Shown: positions 16,165 through 24,604 of the stretch, one piece after another
Layout of the letters: every line of letters starts with the position of its first letter
Position numbering within the stretch: the stretch's first letter is position 1
Source: Streptoalloteichus tenebrarius
GTDB lineage: Bacteria > Actinomycetota > Actinomycetes > Mycobacteriales > Pseudonocardiaceae
Assembly (NCBI RefSeq): GCF_024171885.1
Contig: NZ_JAMTCP010000006.1
Span: 62,001 to 126,000 of the forward strand
Direction: 5' to 3'
Length of the DNA: 64,000 nt
Program-made: the position numbers and the translations under genes
Notes under the pieces: model-generated
What the model was told of the DNA's origin: nothing
Databases searched by the model: none
Seen by the model: only the letters and a program-made list of their open reading frames with translations

Positions 16165-17100
16165 GTGAGCACGCAAAGCGGTCCCCACACCGACACCGCG
16201 GAGACGAGCCCCCTGGTCCGGATCCGATCGCTGCTGCCCGGCCTGGCCAGGGCGGAGCAGCGGGTCGCGAAGGTGGTGCTGGACGACCCCGCGGCCGTCG
16301 CGCACCGCAGCATCACCGAGGTCGCCGAGGCGGCGGGCACCAGCGAGACGACCGTGACCCGGTTCTGCAAGGCGATCGGGGTCGGCGGCTACCCGGAGCT
16401 GCGCATCGCGCTGGCCGCGGACACGGCGCGCTCGGCCGCCCGCGCCGACCGGGACCTCGGCGGCGACATCGAGCCCGAGGACGACCTCCACAGGGTGGTC
16501 GCGAAGGTCGCCTACGCCGACGCCCGCGCGGTCGAGGAGACCGCGGAGCAGCTCGACGTGGGAGTTCTGGAGGAGGTCGTGCGCCTGGTCGCGTCCGCGC
16601 GCAGGGTGGACGTCTACGGGGTGGGCGCCAGCGCGTTCGTCGCCCTCGACCTCCAGCAGAAGCTGCACCGGATCGGGCTGACCAGCTTCGCCTGGAGCGA
16701 CACGCACGTGGCCCTGACCTCGGCCGCGGTCCTCCGGAAGGGCGACGTCGCGGTCGGCATCTCGCACACCGGGTCCACCACCGAGACCGTCGAGGCGCTG
16801 CGCGTCGCCCGCGAGCGCGGCGCGACGACGGTGGCGTTGACCAACTTCCCCCGGTCCCCGATCACGGAGGTCGCCGACCACGTGCTCACCACGGCGGCCA
16901 GGGAGACCACCTTCCGCTCGGGGGCGATGGCCAGCCGCATCGCCCAGCTCACGGTGATCGACTGCCTGTTCATCGGCGTGGCCAGGCACCACCTCGACGC
17001 GGCGAAGGCGGCGCTGGCCTCGACGTACGAGGCCGTGAGCGGGCACCGGCTCGGCCCGAGGCCGGACGGGCGCCGGCGGCCGAGGGAGGCGGGCAAATGA
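16165..17100 (+). CDS. murR: RpiR-family regulator, MurR-like
   Basis: A 311-residue regulator. Its N-terminal RpiR helix-turn-helix (LARAEQRVAKVVLDDP; SITEVAEAAGTSETTVTRF) is followed by a SIS sugar-isomerase domain (residues ~135-270, VYGVGASAFVALDLQQKL; GISHTGSTTETVEAL) that binds phosphosugars. It overlaps murQ by ATGA, so it is almost certainly the regulator of MurNAc-6-phosphate use; MurNAc-6P or GlcNAc-6P would be the effector. No Shine-Dalgarno precedes GTG 16165, and a promoter places the transcript start there. Divergent from the ESX cassette, whose promoter it could also affect. Confidence 0.82.
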   Translation: MSTQSGPHTDTAETSPLVRIRSLLPGLARAEQRVAKVVLDDPAAVAHRSITEVAEAAGTSETTVTRFCKAIGVGGYPELRIALAADTARSAARADRDLGGDIEPEDDLHRVVAKVAYADARAVEETAEQLDVGVLEEVVRLVASARRVDVYGVGASAFVALDLQQKLHRIGLTSFAWSDTHVALTSAAVLRKGDVAVGISHTGSTTETVEALRVARERGATTVALTNFPRSPITEVADHVLTTAARETTFRSGAMASRIAQLTVIDCLFIGVARHHLDAAKAALASTYEAVSGHRLGPRPDGRRRPREAGK

Positions 17101-18029
17101 TCCCTGCCGCACGACGGCGGGCGGTCGACGTGAACTCCCCGACCGAACAACGCAACCCCCGCACGCTGGAGATCGACCGCCTACCCACGCTCGACGTGCT
17201 GCGCCTGATCAACGACGAGGACCGCGCCGTGGCCGACGCGGTCGGCGCGGCCCTGCCGGACCTGGCCAGGGCCGTGGACATCGCGGTCGACGTGCTGCGG
17301 GGCGGGGGGCGGGTGCACTACGCCGGCGCCGGCACCTCCGGCCGGCTCGCCGTGCTGGACGCCGCGGAACTGGTGCCGACCTACAACGTCCCGCCCGACT
17401 GGTTCCTCGCGCACCACGCCGGAGGTCCCGCGGCGCTGCTGCGCGCCGTGGAGAACGTCGAGGACGACGACACCGCCGGCGCGGCCGCGATCGAGCGGCA
17501 CGCCAGCGGCGCGGACTTCGTCGTGGGGGTCGCGGCCTCCGGCCGGACGCCGTTCGTGCTCGGCGCGCTCGCCGCGGCCAGGAGGATGGGCGCGCGGTCG
17601 GCGATGATCGCCGGCAACCCCGGCGTCTCCCGCCAGGTCGACGTGGACGTCATGGTGGTGCTGGACACCGGCCCCGAGGCGATCGCCGGGTCCACCAGGA
17701 TGAAGGCGGGCACCGCGCAGAAGATGGCGTTGACGGCCTTCTCCACGGCGGTGATGGTGCGGATGGGCCGGACCTACTCCAACCTCATGGTCAGCCTGGT
17801 CGCGACGAACGCGAAGCTGCGGGGGCGGATGGTGCGCATCCTGCGCGAGGCCACCGGCCTGGGCGAACGGGAGTGCGCGACGGCCCTGGCCGAGGCGAAC
17901 GGCGACGTCAAGACCGCGCTGGTCCGACTGTTGTCCGGTGTGGACGTCCAGCGCGCCGCCGCCGCCCTGGCCAAGGCCGACGGTCACGTGCGGGAGGCGC
18001 TGGCCAGGCTCGCCGCCGGCGACGACTGA
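17097..18029 (+). CDS. murQ: N-acetylmuramic acid 6-phosphate etherase
   Basis: A 310-residue MurQ: cleaves the lactyl ether of MurNAc-6P to give GlcNAc-6P and D-lactate in the cytoplasm. It begins near SPTEQRNPRTLEIDRLPT, the family opening. The SIS domain has YAGAGTSGRLAVLDAAEL, the catalytic-acid region AVENVEDDDTAG and GSTRMKAGTAQKMALT, and a C-terminal UBA-like helix bundle follows (LAEANGDVKTALVRLL). ATG 17097 overlaps the murR stop. With nagZ/namZ/amiE-like it forms a MurNAc recovery pathway; no MurP transporter or MurNAc kinase is visible. Its 3' end overlaps the opposing MFS gene by 46 nt. Confidence 0.9.
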   Translation: MIPAARRRAVDVNSPTEQRNPRTLEIDRLPTLDVLRLINDEDRAVADAVGAALPDLARAVDIAVDVLRGGGRVHYAGAGTSGRLAVLDAAELVPTYNVPPDWFLAHHAGGPAALLRAVENVEDDDTAGAAAIERHASGADFVVGVAASGRTPFVLGALAAARRMGARSAMIAGNPGVSRQVDVDVMVVLDTGPEAIAGSTRMKAGTAQKMALTAFSTAVMVRMGRTYSNLMVSLVATNAKLRGRMVRILREATGLGERECATALAEANGDVKTALVRLLSGVDVQRAAAALAKADGHVREALARLAAGDD

Positions 18030-19186
18030 GCCGCGCGCGCCGCCCGCCGACGCGGCAGGACGACCAGCCCGAGCGCGAGGGCGCACGCGGCGGCTCCGAC
18101 GGGGCCGAGCCAGGCGGCTCCGGCCACGTCGAGGACGACGCCACCGAGCAGGGAGCCCAACGCCGTGCCCGCGTAGGTCGCCGAGGAGCTCCAGCCGAGC
18201 GCGACCGGCGCCGCGTCGGGCACGGTCTCGATGAGACGGTGCATCTGGGGCGCGGAGAACATCCAGCCGAGCGCTCCCCACAACAGGAGGAGCGCGGTCG
18301 CGGCGACCAGGTGCAGCCGGGCGGCCGGCCACGCGAGGAGCAGCACGCTGAGGCTGGCCAAGGCGACCACCACGACCGCGCGGGCGCCGTGTCGGTCGGT
18401 GAGCCGCCCCGCCGCGGTGTTGCCCGCGACGCCGGCCGCGCCGTAGACGAACAGCAGCACGCCGAGCGTTCCTCCCGCGGCGACCGGGGAGAGCAGCTCG
18501 GAGAGGTAGGTGTAGACGGTGAACGCGCCGGCCATCGTCATCATCGTGGTCAGCAGGGTGGTGAGCACGCCGGGTCGGCGGAGCACCGTGAGCCGGGAAC
18601 GCGGGTCGGCGACGGGCAGCCGGACGGGGGGCACGACGACGGTGCCCAGCGCGGCGACGACGCCGAGCGCGGTGACCACCAGCAACGTCGTCCGCCAGCT
18701 CCCCCACCCGCTGAGCAGGACGCCGAGCGGGACACCGAGCACGGTCGCCAGGGTGAGGCCGCCGAGGACGGTGGCCAGCGCCCGGCCTCGGCGTTCCGGT
18801 GGCGCCAGCGCGGACGCGACGGAGGAGGCCGTCGGCGCGTAGGCCGAGGCTCCGACCGCGGCCACGGCCCTGCCGACGGCGACGACCGTCATCGACTCGC
18901 CCATGGCCTGGGCCAGCATGCCGGCCGCGAAGACCAGTTGGGCGCCGAGGAGCACGGCCCGGCGGTTCCACCGGGCGGTGACGACCGCGACGACCGGCGC
19001 GGAGATCGCGTAGGTGACCGCGAACAGGGTGACGAGCTGCCCGGCGACCGCCACCGGGACGTCCAGGTCGGCGGCGATCGCCGGGAGCAGGCCGGCGAGC
19101 ACGAATCCGTCGGTGCCCACGGCGAAGGTTCCGAGGGCCAGCACCGCGAGCACCGACGAAAGGTTCGATGACTGTCGAAGTGTCAC
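17984..19186 (-). CDS. MFS (DHA1-type) efflux transporter
   Basis: A 400-residue major facilitator with about 12 hydrophobic segments. The DHA1 motif A region is in TARWNRRAVLLGAQLVF and motif C-like GVPLGVLLSGWGSWR follows TM4. Probable proton-coupled drug exporter of the arabinose-efflux/Cmr-type group. The start is GTG 19186: TTGACA (19222-19217, minus strand), an 18-bp spacer and CACGAT (6 nt before the GTG) suggest a leaderless message. It is divergent from an ArsR-type gene whose presumed operators cover this promoter, so it is likely under its control. Substrate unknown. Confidence 0.82.
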   Translation of the reverse strand: MTLRQSSNLSSVLAVLALGTFAVGTDGFVLAGLLPAIAADLDVPVAVAGQLVTLFAVTYAISAPVVAVVTARWNRRAVLLGAQLVFAAGMLAQAMGESMTVVAVGRAVAAVGASAYAPTASSVASALAPPERRGRALATVLGGLTLATVLGVPLGVLLSGWGSWRTTLLVVTALGVVAALGTVVVPPVRLPVADPRSRLTVLRRPGVLTTLLTTMMTMAGAFTVYTYLSELLSPVAAGGTLGVLLFVYGAAGVAGNTAAGRLTDRHGARAVVVVALASLSVLLLAWPAARLHLVAATALLLLWGALGWMFSAPQMHRLIETVPDAAPVALGWSSSATYAGTALGSLLGGVVLDVAGAAWLGPVGAAACALALGLVVLPRRRAARAAQSSPAASLASASRT

Positions 19187-19223
19187 CGGCGCATCGTGAA
19201 CCAACACTTCGATGCCTGTCAAA
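19164..19223. promoter_or_regulatory. Two direct 16-bp repeats, presumed ArsR operators
   Basis: TTCGATGACTGTCGAA (19164-19179) and TTCGATGCCTGTCAAA (19208-19223) differ at two of 16 positions and start 44 nt apart, about four helical turns. The first also contains the TTCGA/TCGAA dyad. The second covers the -35 TTGACA of the leftward MFS gene and sits where the -35 of the rightward arsR would be. Confidence 0.6.
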
Positions 19224-19252
19224 CCTTCGAAGCGTTGTGGCACCCTGGGGGA

Positions 19253-19606
19253 GTGGACAGGACCCTGCCGCAGCCGGACCGGGACCGCATCGACCTGGTG
19301 TCCGTGCTCCACGCGCTGGCCGACCCCGTCCGGTTGACACTGGTGCGCCGGCTGGCCGCGAACGGCGCCCAGAGCTGCGCCGTGGCGGCCGAGGGCATCG
19401 GTGTCACCGCGTCGACGGCGTCACACCACTACCGGGTGCTCCGGGAGGCCGGAGTGATCAACGTCCGACTGGAGGGCCGGCTGCGCTACGTCCAGCTCCG
19501 CCGCGAGGACCTCGACGCCCGCTTCCCCGGCCTGCTCGCCTCGGTGGTCGCGGCGGCCGGCGGCCCGTCCTACTCCGCCACCTCCGTGCGGGAGATCCAC
19601 TCGTAG
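19253..19606 (+). CDS. ArsR-family winged-helix regulator
   Basis: A 117-residue regulator. DLVSVLHALADPVRLTLVRRL is the ArsR N-terminal pattern, followed by the recognition helix region VTASTASHHYRVLREAGVI and the wing VRLEGRLRYVQLR. Cysteine is limited to AQSCAVAA, so classical metal-thiolate sensing is not evident. I chose GTG 19253 (CACCCT ends 6 nt upstream); ATG-type start 19196 would place the operator repeat inside the gene. It probably represses itself and the divergent MFS. Its last 37 nt overlap a convergent DUF5988 gene. Confidence 0.8.
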   Translation: MDRTLPQPDRDRIDLVSVLHALADPVRLTLVRRLAANGAQSCAVAAEGIGVTASTASHHYRVLREAGVINVRLEGRLRYVQLRREDLDARFPGLLASVVAAAGGPSYSATSVREIHS

Positions 19607-19776
19607 ACGGGGAGCCGTCCCTCCGGCGTCTCCTGGTAGCGCGGGGTCACCTTGAAATGCTCGTATCCGCCGCGGAAGGGCAGCTTCAGCTCGAACCCGG
19701 GCGGGGTGATCGGCACAACCCGGTCGGTCAGGTCCTCGGGGCCGCCTTCGAGGACGGCCTTGGTCGCGATGCTCAT
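19570..19776 (-). CDS. Small DUF5988-family protein
   Basis: A 68-residue protein starting MSIATKAVLEGGPEDL. The pattern VLEGGPEDL ... PITPPGFELKL ... GYEHF ... VYEWISRTEVAE is what I know as DUF5988, small proteins of unknown function that often occur near secondary-metabolite or regulatory genes in actinomycetes. Its 3' end is antisense to the last 37 nt of arsR. A TTG start at 19812 would add 12 residues but is less likely. No function can be assigned. Confidence 0.6.
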   Translation of the reverse strand: MSIATKAVLEGGPEDLTDRVVPITPPGFELKLPFRGGYEHFKVTPRYQETPEGRLPVYEWISRTEVAE

Positions 19777-19932
19777 GCCTGAACCGTCCCGCCCGGACGG
19801 AGTGAGCAGCAATTACCCGGCTAGGTGACCGTCGGTGTCATCCGGGAACGAGGCCGTGACCGTCACTCGTCCGTGGTCGTCCCACCCGCGCGCGGCCCTC
19901 CCACCGGGCGCACCGGGCGAGCGCGGGGCGCC

Positions 19933-20688
19933 TCAGCCCTGCGCCGCCGCGTCCGCGATGGACCGGGCCTCACGCGCGCCCGCCTCCATCGCCCGGCAGC
20001 AGTACCGGATCCACTCCCCCACCCCGTCGGCGGTGCCGGTCGCGAAGCCGGCCGCGGCGGCCCGGTACTCCTCGACGCGACGCAGGTACGCCACCTCGGG
20101 CACGGCCAGCCCCTTCGGGTCCAGACCGGAGGCGATGCCCACCAGCCGGCCGGCGGCCCTGGCGACGACGCCGTCCCCCGAGCCGAAGGGCGCCAACGTC
20201 AACAGCTCGCCGTGCACGACGGCCGCGACGATCGGCCCAGGAGCGGTCGTTCCTCCGGTCACCACCCTGGCCAGCAGGTTCAGCCGCGCGGCGATCTCCT
20301 CGCCGGGCCGCGGCCGGCCCAGCTCCTCGGAGCGGCCGGCCGGCACGAGGTCGGCCGCGGCCAGCACGTGCATGCGGGCGAGCGCCTGGAGCGGGGCCCG
20401 CTCCCAGGTGGTGAGCAGGGGCCCGATCGACTCGGCGACCCGCAACGCCCCGGCGAGGACGGGGTCGGTGACCTCGCCGCCGGCCGGGATCTCCACGCTG
20501 CCCCCGTCGAGCGCGGCCGACGCCCTGGCCGCCCGCACCGACGCCTCGGCGGCCGTCGTCGGCCACCCGCGCCGGTTGGTCGGGTGCCGGTGCACCTCCG
20601 CCACGGCGTCCCTCGCCGCCCGCACGGCCTCCGGCACACCCGGCAGGTCGAGCAGCCGTCCCAGCGGGTCTTCCGCCACCGCGCTCAC
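19933..20688 (-). CDS. Fic-fold protein with degenerate catalytic motif
   Basis: A 251-residue helical protein. SAALDG (about residues 57-62) resembles the class II Fic inhibitory motif (S/T)xxxE(G/N). LAPFGSGDGVVAR (residues 165-177) aligns with the Fic core HPFxxGNGRxxR: the catalytic His is A166 and the Asn is D172. AMPylation by the usual mechanism is therefore unlikely. The start is GTG 20688, with TACTGT ending 8 nt upstream. It is divergent from the GNAT gene and two genes before acs, roughly the Rv3662c position. It may be a scaffold or nucleotide-binding pseudoenzyme. Confidence 0.6.
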   Translation of the reverse strand: MSAVAEDPLGRLLDLPGVPEAVRAARDAVAEVHRHPTNRRGWPTTAAEASVRAARASAALDGGSVEIPAGGEVTDPVLAGALRVAESIGPLLTTWERAPLQALARMHVLAAADLVPAGRSEELGRPRPGEEIAARLNLLARVVTGGTTAPGPIVAAVVHGELLTLAPFGSGDGVVARAAGRLVGIASGLDPKGLAVPEVAYLRRVEEYRAAAAGFATGTADGVGEWIRYCCRAMEAGAREARSIADAAAQG

Positions 20689-20780
20689 GCCGGCGCACAG
20701 TACCCGGTGCGGGGTGGCCCGGCGATATCGGTCCGGAGTGGACGTTCCCTGGGTGGCGGTCGCGTTCCTAGGGTCCGGGC

Positions 20781-21410
20781 ATGAGCGTTGATCACGGTGC
20801 GTGGTGGGAGCAGCCGGTCCTGACCGGCCGGCACGTCCGGCTGGAGCCCCTGACGGCGGATCACGCGCCCGGGCTGCACGCGGCCGGCGCGGACCCGGGG
20901 ATCTGGACCTGGCTCAGCGCTCCCCAGCCCGCCGACCTCGCCGCCACCCGGGAGAGGGTCGCGGACGAGCTGGCCGCCGCGGCGCGGCGCGAGCGGCTGC
21001 CGTGGGTGCAGGTCGACCTGGCCACGGGCGCGGTCGCGGGCACCACCTCGTACTACGCGATCGACCCCGTCCACCGCGCCCTGACGATCGGTTTCACCTG
21101 GTTGGGCCGGCCGTGGCACCGCACGGGCATCAACACCGAGGCCAAGCTGCTGCTCCTGTCGCGAGCGTTCGAACAGCTCGGCGCGCTGCGCGTCGGGTGG
21201 CAGACCGACATCCGCAACGAGCGTTCCCAACGCGCGATCGAGCGGCTCGGGGCGCGCCGCGAGGGCGTCCTCCGCAAGCACCGGATACGACCGGACGGAA
21301 CCGTCAGGGACACCGTGCAGTACTCGATGACCGACGACGAGTGGCCCGAGGCCAGGGCGCGCCTGCTGGACCGGCTGGCCAACCCGACCCGAAATCACTC
21401 CATCGAGTGA
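20781..21410 (+). CDS. GNAT-family N-acetyltransferase (RimJ/RimL-like)
   Basis: A 209-residue acetyltransferase. The N-terminal LTGRHVRLEPLTADHAPGL is the RimJ/RimL-type opening. The acetyl-CoA-binding region around GFTWLGRPWHRTGINTEAK and the NERSQRAIERLGARREGVL pattern near the C-terminus are characteristic. It would acetylate a protein N-terminus or a small amine. TAGGGT (20769-20774) ends 6 nt before ATG 20781, so it is probably leaderless. It precedes acs, but regulation of Acs by lysine acetylation is only a speculation from position. Confidence 0.8.
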   Translation: MSVDHGAWWEQPVLTGRHVRLEPLTADHAPGLHAAGADPGIWTWLSAPQPADLAATRERVADELAAAARRERLPWVQVDLATGAVAGTTSYYAIDPVHRALTIGFTWLGRPWHRTGINTEAKLLLLSRAFEQLGALRVGWQTDIRNERSQRAIERLGARREGVLRKHRIRPDGTVRDTVQYSMTDDEWPEARARLLDRLANPTRNHSIE

Positions 21411-21572
21411 CGGCCGGCGCGGGCGTCGCGGGAATGGTCTAAACCTCTTTCGGTATTGCCCTGTTCGAGTGGCGTGGATCGCACTAGGTTGGGCGCAGGT
21501 CACCTGGCCCCGCCGACGTGGCCGAGGACCGAGACCGGCTTGTAGGCCGAGAACCCAGGGAGGTCTTCCGCG

Positions 21573-23564
21573 ATGACCCGAGCGACCGGCCCCGACGGGT
21601 CCGGGCAGAGCGCAGCCTTGGACAACCTGCTCTCCGAGGACCGCGCGTTCCCGCCGAGCGAGGAGTTCGCCGCCCAGGCCAACGCCGGCGCGGCGCTCTA
21701 CGACGAGGCGGCCGCGGACCGGGAGGCGTTCTGGGCCAGGCAGGCCGACCGGCTGCACTGGGAGACGCGCTGGAGCCGGGTCCTGGACTGGTCGGACGCC
21801 CCGTTCGCCCGCTGGTTCGCGGGCGGGCGGCTCAACGTCGCCTACAACTGCGTGGACCGGCACGTGGAGTCCGGCCACGGCGAGCAGGTCGCCATCCACT
21901 GGGAGGGCGAGCCCGGCGACACCCGCACCATCACCTACGCCGACCTGCTGCGGGAGGTCTGCAAGGCGGCCAACGCGCTGGCCTCGCTCGGCCTGCGCGC
22001 CGGCGACCGGGTGGCCGTCTACATGCCGATGGTCCCCGAGGCGATCTTCACGATGCTGGCCTGCGCCCGGCTCGGCGTGACGCACAGCGTGGTCTTCGGC
22101 GGCTTCTCCGCCGAGGCGCTGCGGTCCAGGATCGAGGACGCCGAGGCCAGGGTCGTGGTCACCACCGACGGCCAGTACCGGCGCGGCAAGACCGCCCCGC
22201 TCAAGGCGTCGGTGGACGAGGCCGTCCAGCACACCCCGAGCGTCGAGCACGTGCTCGTGGTGCGGCGCACCGGCGAGGAGGTGGCCTGGACCGAGGGCCG
22301 CGACCTGTGGTGGCACGAGCTGGTGGACGGACAGTCCGAGGAGCACGCGCCCGAGGCGTTCGACAGCGAGCACCCGCTGTTCATCCTCTACACCTCGGGG
22401 ACGACCGGGCGGCCCAAGGGCATCCTGCACACCTCGGGCGGCTACCTCACCCAGACCGCGTACACGCACCACGCGGTGTTCGACCTCAAGCCGGACACCG
22501 ACGTGTACTGGTGCACCGCCGACATCGGCTGGGTGACCGGCCACTCCTACATCGTCTACGGCCCGCTGGCCAACCGCGCGACGCAGGTGGTCTACGAGGG
22601 CACCCCGAACACCCCGCACGAGGGCCGGCACTGGGAGATCATCCAGAAGTACGGCGTCTCGATCTACTACACCGCGCCCACGCTCATCCGCACGTTCATG
22701 AAGTGGGGCGCGGACATCCCCGCCAGGTACGACCTGTCCTCGTTGCGGGTCCTGGGCAGCGTGGGCGAGCCCATCAACCCCGAGGCGTGGATGTGGTACC
22801 GGGAGCACGTCGGGGCCAACCGCTGCCCGATCGTGGACACCTGGTGGCAGACGGAGACCGGCGCGATCATGATCTCGCCGCTGCCCGGCGTCACCGCGAC
22901 CAAGCCGGGGTCGGCGATGGCCCCGCTGCCGGGGATCTCGGCGAAGGTCGTCGACGACACCGGAGCCGAGGTCGGCAGGGGCGGTGGCGGCTACCTCGTG
23001 CTCGACCAGCCGTGGCCGGCCATGCTGCGGGGGATCTGGGGCGACGAGCAGCGCTACCGCGAGACCTACTGGTCGCGGTTCGAGGGCCGCTACTTCGCCG
23101 GCGACGGCGCCAAGTACGACGCCGACGGGGCGATCTGGCTGCTGGGCCGGGTGGACGACGTGATGAACGTGTCCGGCCACCGGATCTCCACCACCGAGGT
23201 GGAGTCCGCGCTGGTCTCCCACCCGAAGGTGGCCGAGGCCGCGGTCGTGGGCGCGTCGGACCCGACGACCGGTCAGGGGATCGTCGCGTTCGTGATCCTG
23301 CGCGGCGGCGGGGCCGAGGCCGGGGAGGACGTCGTGGCCGCGCTGCGCGAGCACGTGGCGCGGGAGATCGGCCCGATCGCCAAGCCCCGGCAGATCATGG
23401 TCGTGCCCGAGCTGCCGAAGACGCGCTCCGGCAAGATCATGCGCCGGCTGCTGCGCGACGTCGCGGAGAACCGGGCGCTGGGCGACGTGACCACGCTCCA
23501 GGACTCGGCGGTGATGGACCTGATCAGCGCGGGGCTGCGCAAGCCCTCCTCATCGGAGGAGTGA
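21573..23564 (+). CDS. acs: Acetyl-CoA synthetase
   Basis: A 663-residue AMP-forming acetate-CoA ligase, the usual family length. It has an N-terminal ACS domain, YTSGTTGRPKGI (P-loop), DTWWQTETGA (acetyl-AMP site), YFAGDGAKYDADG (A8-like hinge) and PKTRSGKIMRRLL near the C-terminus. The lysine in RSGKI is the residue acetylated in regulated Acs enzymes. AGGGAGGT lies 8 nt before ATG 21573, with a possible -10 TAGGTT at 21485-21490. Cytoplasmic; feeds acetate into central metabolism. Equivalent to Rv3667. A strong hairpin follows at 23578-23616. Confidence 0.95.
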   Translation: MTRATGPDGSGQSAALDNLLSEDRAFPPSEEFAAQANAGAALYDEAAADREAFWARQADRLHWETRWSRVLDWSDAPFARWFAGGRLNVAYNCVDRHVESGHGEQVAIHWEGEPGDTRTITYADLLREVCKAANALASLGLRAGDRVAVYMPMVPEAIFTMLACARLGVTHSVVFGGFSAEALRSRIEDAEARVVVTTDGQYRRGKTAPLKASVDEAVQHTPSVEHVLVVRRTGEEVAWTEGRDLWWHELVDGQSEEHAPEAFDSEHPLFILYTSGTTGRPKGILHTSGGYLTQTAYTHHAVFDLKPDTDVYWCTADIGWVTGHSYIVYGPLANRATQVVYEGTPNTPHEGRHWEIIQKYGVSIYYTAPTLIRTFMKWGADIPARYDLSSLRVLGSVGEPINPEAWMWYREHVGANRCPIVDTWWQTETGAIMISPLPGVTATKPGSAMAPLPGISAKVVDDTGAEVGRGGGGYLVLDQPWPAMLRGIWGDEQRYRETYWSRFEGRYFAGDGAKYDADGAIWLLGRVDDVMNVSGHRISTTEVESALVSHPKVAEAAVVGASDPTTGQGIVAFVILRGGGAEAGEDVVAALREHVAREIGPIAKPRQIMVVPELPKTRSGKIMRRLLRDVAENRALGDVTTLQDSAVMDLISAGLRKPSSSEE

Positions 23565-23577
23565 CGGACGCATCGAT

Positions 23578-23616
23578 GGGTGGGGGCGGCGGGACCGGGT
23601 CCCGCCGCCCCCACCC
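23578..23616. terminator. Bidirectional terminator between acs and tauE
   Basis: An 18-bp perfect stem (23578-23595 with 23599-23616, very GC-rich) closes a 3-nt loop between two convergent genes, 13 nt after the acs stop. No U-tract, as is common in high-GC actinobacteria. Confidence 0.7.
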
Positions 23617-23650
23617 GTCGGTCGTCATGACCTCGGTCGTCAGGCCTCCG

Positions 23651-24475
23651 TCATGATTCGGAGGGGGCCTTCCCTCGGCTGACGAGCTTCCGCAGGTCGC
23701 CCCAGATCGTGCGGACGGCGACGAACACCAGCAGGCAGCCGAACAACACGTCGGACAGCGTCTGGTCCATGACCACGGCCCACTGGCTGGTGGCGACGGT
23801 GGCGACCACGCCGGAGCCGCCGATCCACGCGGCGTCGCGCAGCGAGCCGTTGCCGTTGCGCAGGTTCCGCCAGCCGCCGAGGGCGGACGTGGGCAGGATG
23901 ACCAGCAACGACGTGCCCTTGGCCAGCGCCGCCGGCACGTGGAACCCGAGCTGCATCACCGGGACCATGACCGCGCCGCCGCCGATGCCGGTCAACGCGG
24001 CGAGCACGCCGATCAGGACGCCGACCGGCAGCAGGAGCGCCAAGCGCCACCACTCGTGGTCGACCTCGCCGGGGGCCATGCCGGGGTCGAAGGCGAGCTT
24101 GGCCGCGGTGGCCAGGGCGACGACCGCGAACAGCCACCGCAGGAAGGCCAGCGGCGCCCGGCTGAGCAGCGCCGCCCCGATCCACGCTCCGATCATCGAC
24201 CCGGCGGCGAGGGGGACGGCGATGAGGACGTCGACCTGGCCGTGCAGGGCGTAGCCGACGACACCGGCCAGCGCCAGGGGGCCGAGCGCGAGGAACGAGG
24301 TGGCCACCGCCTGTCTCTGGTCGCGGCGGCACCAGGCGACCAGTGCCGGGACGATCACCACGCCGCCGCCGATGCCGAACAGGCCCGACATCGCGCCGGC
24401 GACCAACCCGATGAGCGCGAGCTTCCACCGTGGTGCGATCACGCTCCGCACCCTATTCCCCCACGCGGTGTGCAC
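23651..24475 (-). CDS. TauE/SafE-family anion exporter
   Basis: A 274-residue membrane protein with about eight hydrophobic segments and the duplicated TSUP motifs GAMSGLFGIGGGVVIVPAL (first half) and LTGIGGGAVMVPVM (second half). The family exports sulfite or organosulfonates; the substrate is not apparent. The start is GTG 24475, with other GTG codons slightly downstream (24451). It converges on acs and diverges from nhaA, with an inverted repeat between the two starts. Confidence 0.82.
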   Translation of the reverse strand: MHTAWGNRVRSVIAPRWKLALIGLVAGAMSGLFGIGGGVVIVPALVAWCRRDQRQAVATSFLALGPLALAGVVGYALHGQVDVLIAVPLAAGSMIGAWIGAALLSRAPLAFLRWLFAVVALATAAKLAFDPGMAPGEVDHEWWRLALLLPVGVLIGVLAALTGIGGGAVMVPVMQLGFHVPAALAKGTSLLVILPTSALGGWRNLRNGNGSLRDAAWIGGSGVVATVATSQWAVVMDQTLSDVLFGCLLVFVAVRTIWGDLRKLVSRGKAPSES

Positions 24476-24480
24476 GAATC

Positions 24481-24534
24481 GTGATAATTAGCTCGTCTAA
24501 GAATCTGTTTATCACCCGTTCGGACCGTTAGGAT
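24481..24534. promoter_or_regulatory. tauE/nhaA divergent control region
   Basis: GTGATAA (24481-24487) and TTATCAC (24509-24515) are perfect 7-bp inverted arms 21 nt apart in an AT-rich stretch. TAGGAT (24529-24534) is a good -10 for nhaA, with transcription starting near 24541. The repeat lies upstream of tauE, where its -35 would be, so it might coordinate both genes. Confidence 0.4.
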
Positions 24535-24604
24535 TGCGTGAGGGTGTGCCGGGAAGCCTGGTCGGCAGGATGGACGACTGCTAGCCGACCCCCGGGAGTG
24601 GATC

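Noticed and set aside
17181-19340. A 719-codon minus-strand frame covering murQ and the MFS
   Set aside because: Overlaps two well-supported genes and reads as low-complexity Arg/Gly/His.
20685-23354. An 889-codon minus-strand frame over acs
   Set aside because: Shadow of acs in a GC-rich genome; acs has all adenylation motifs.
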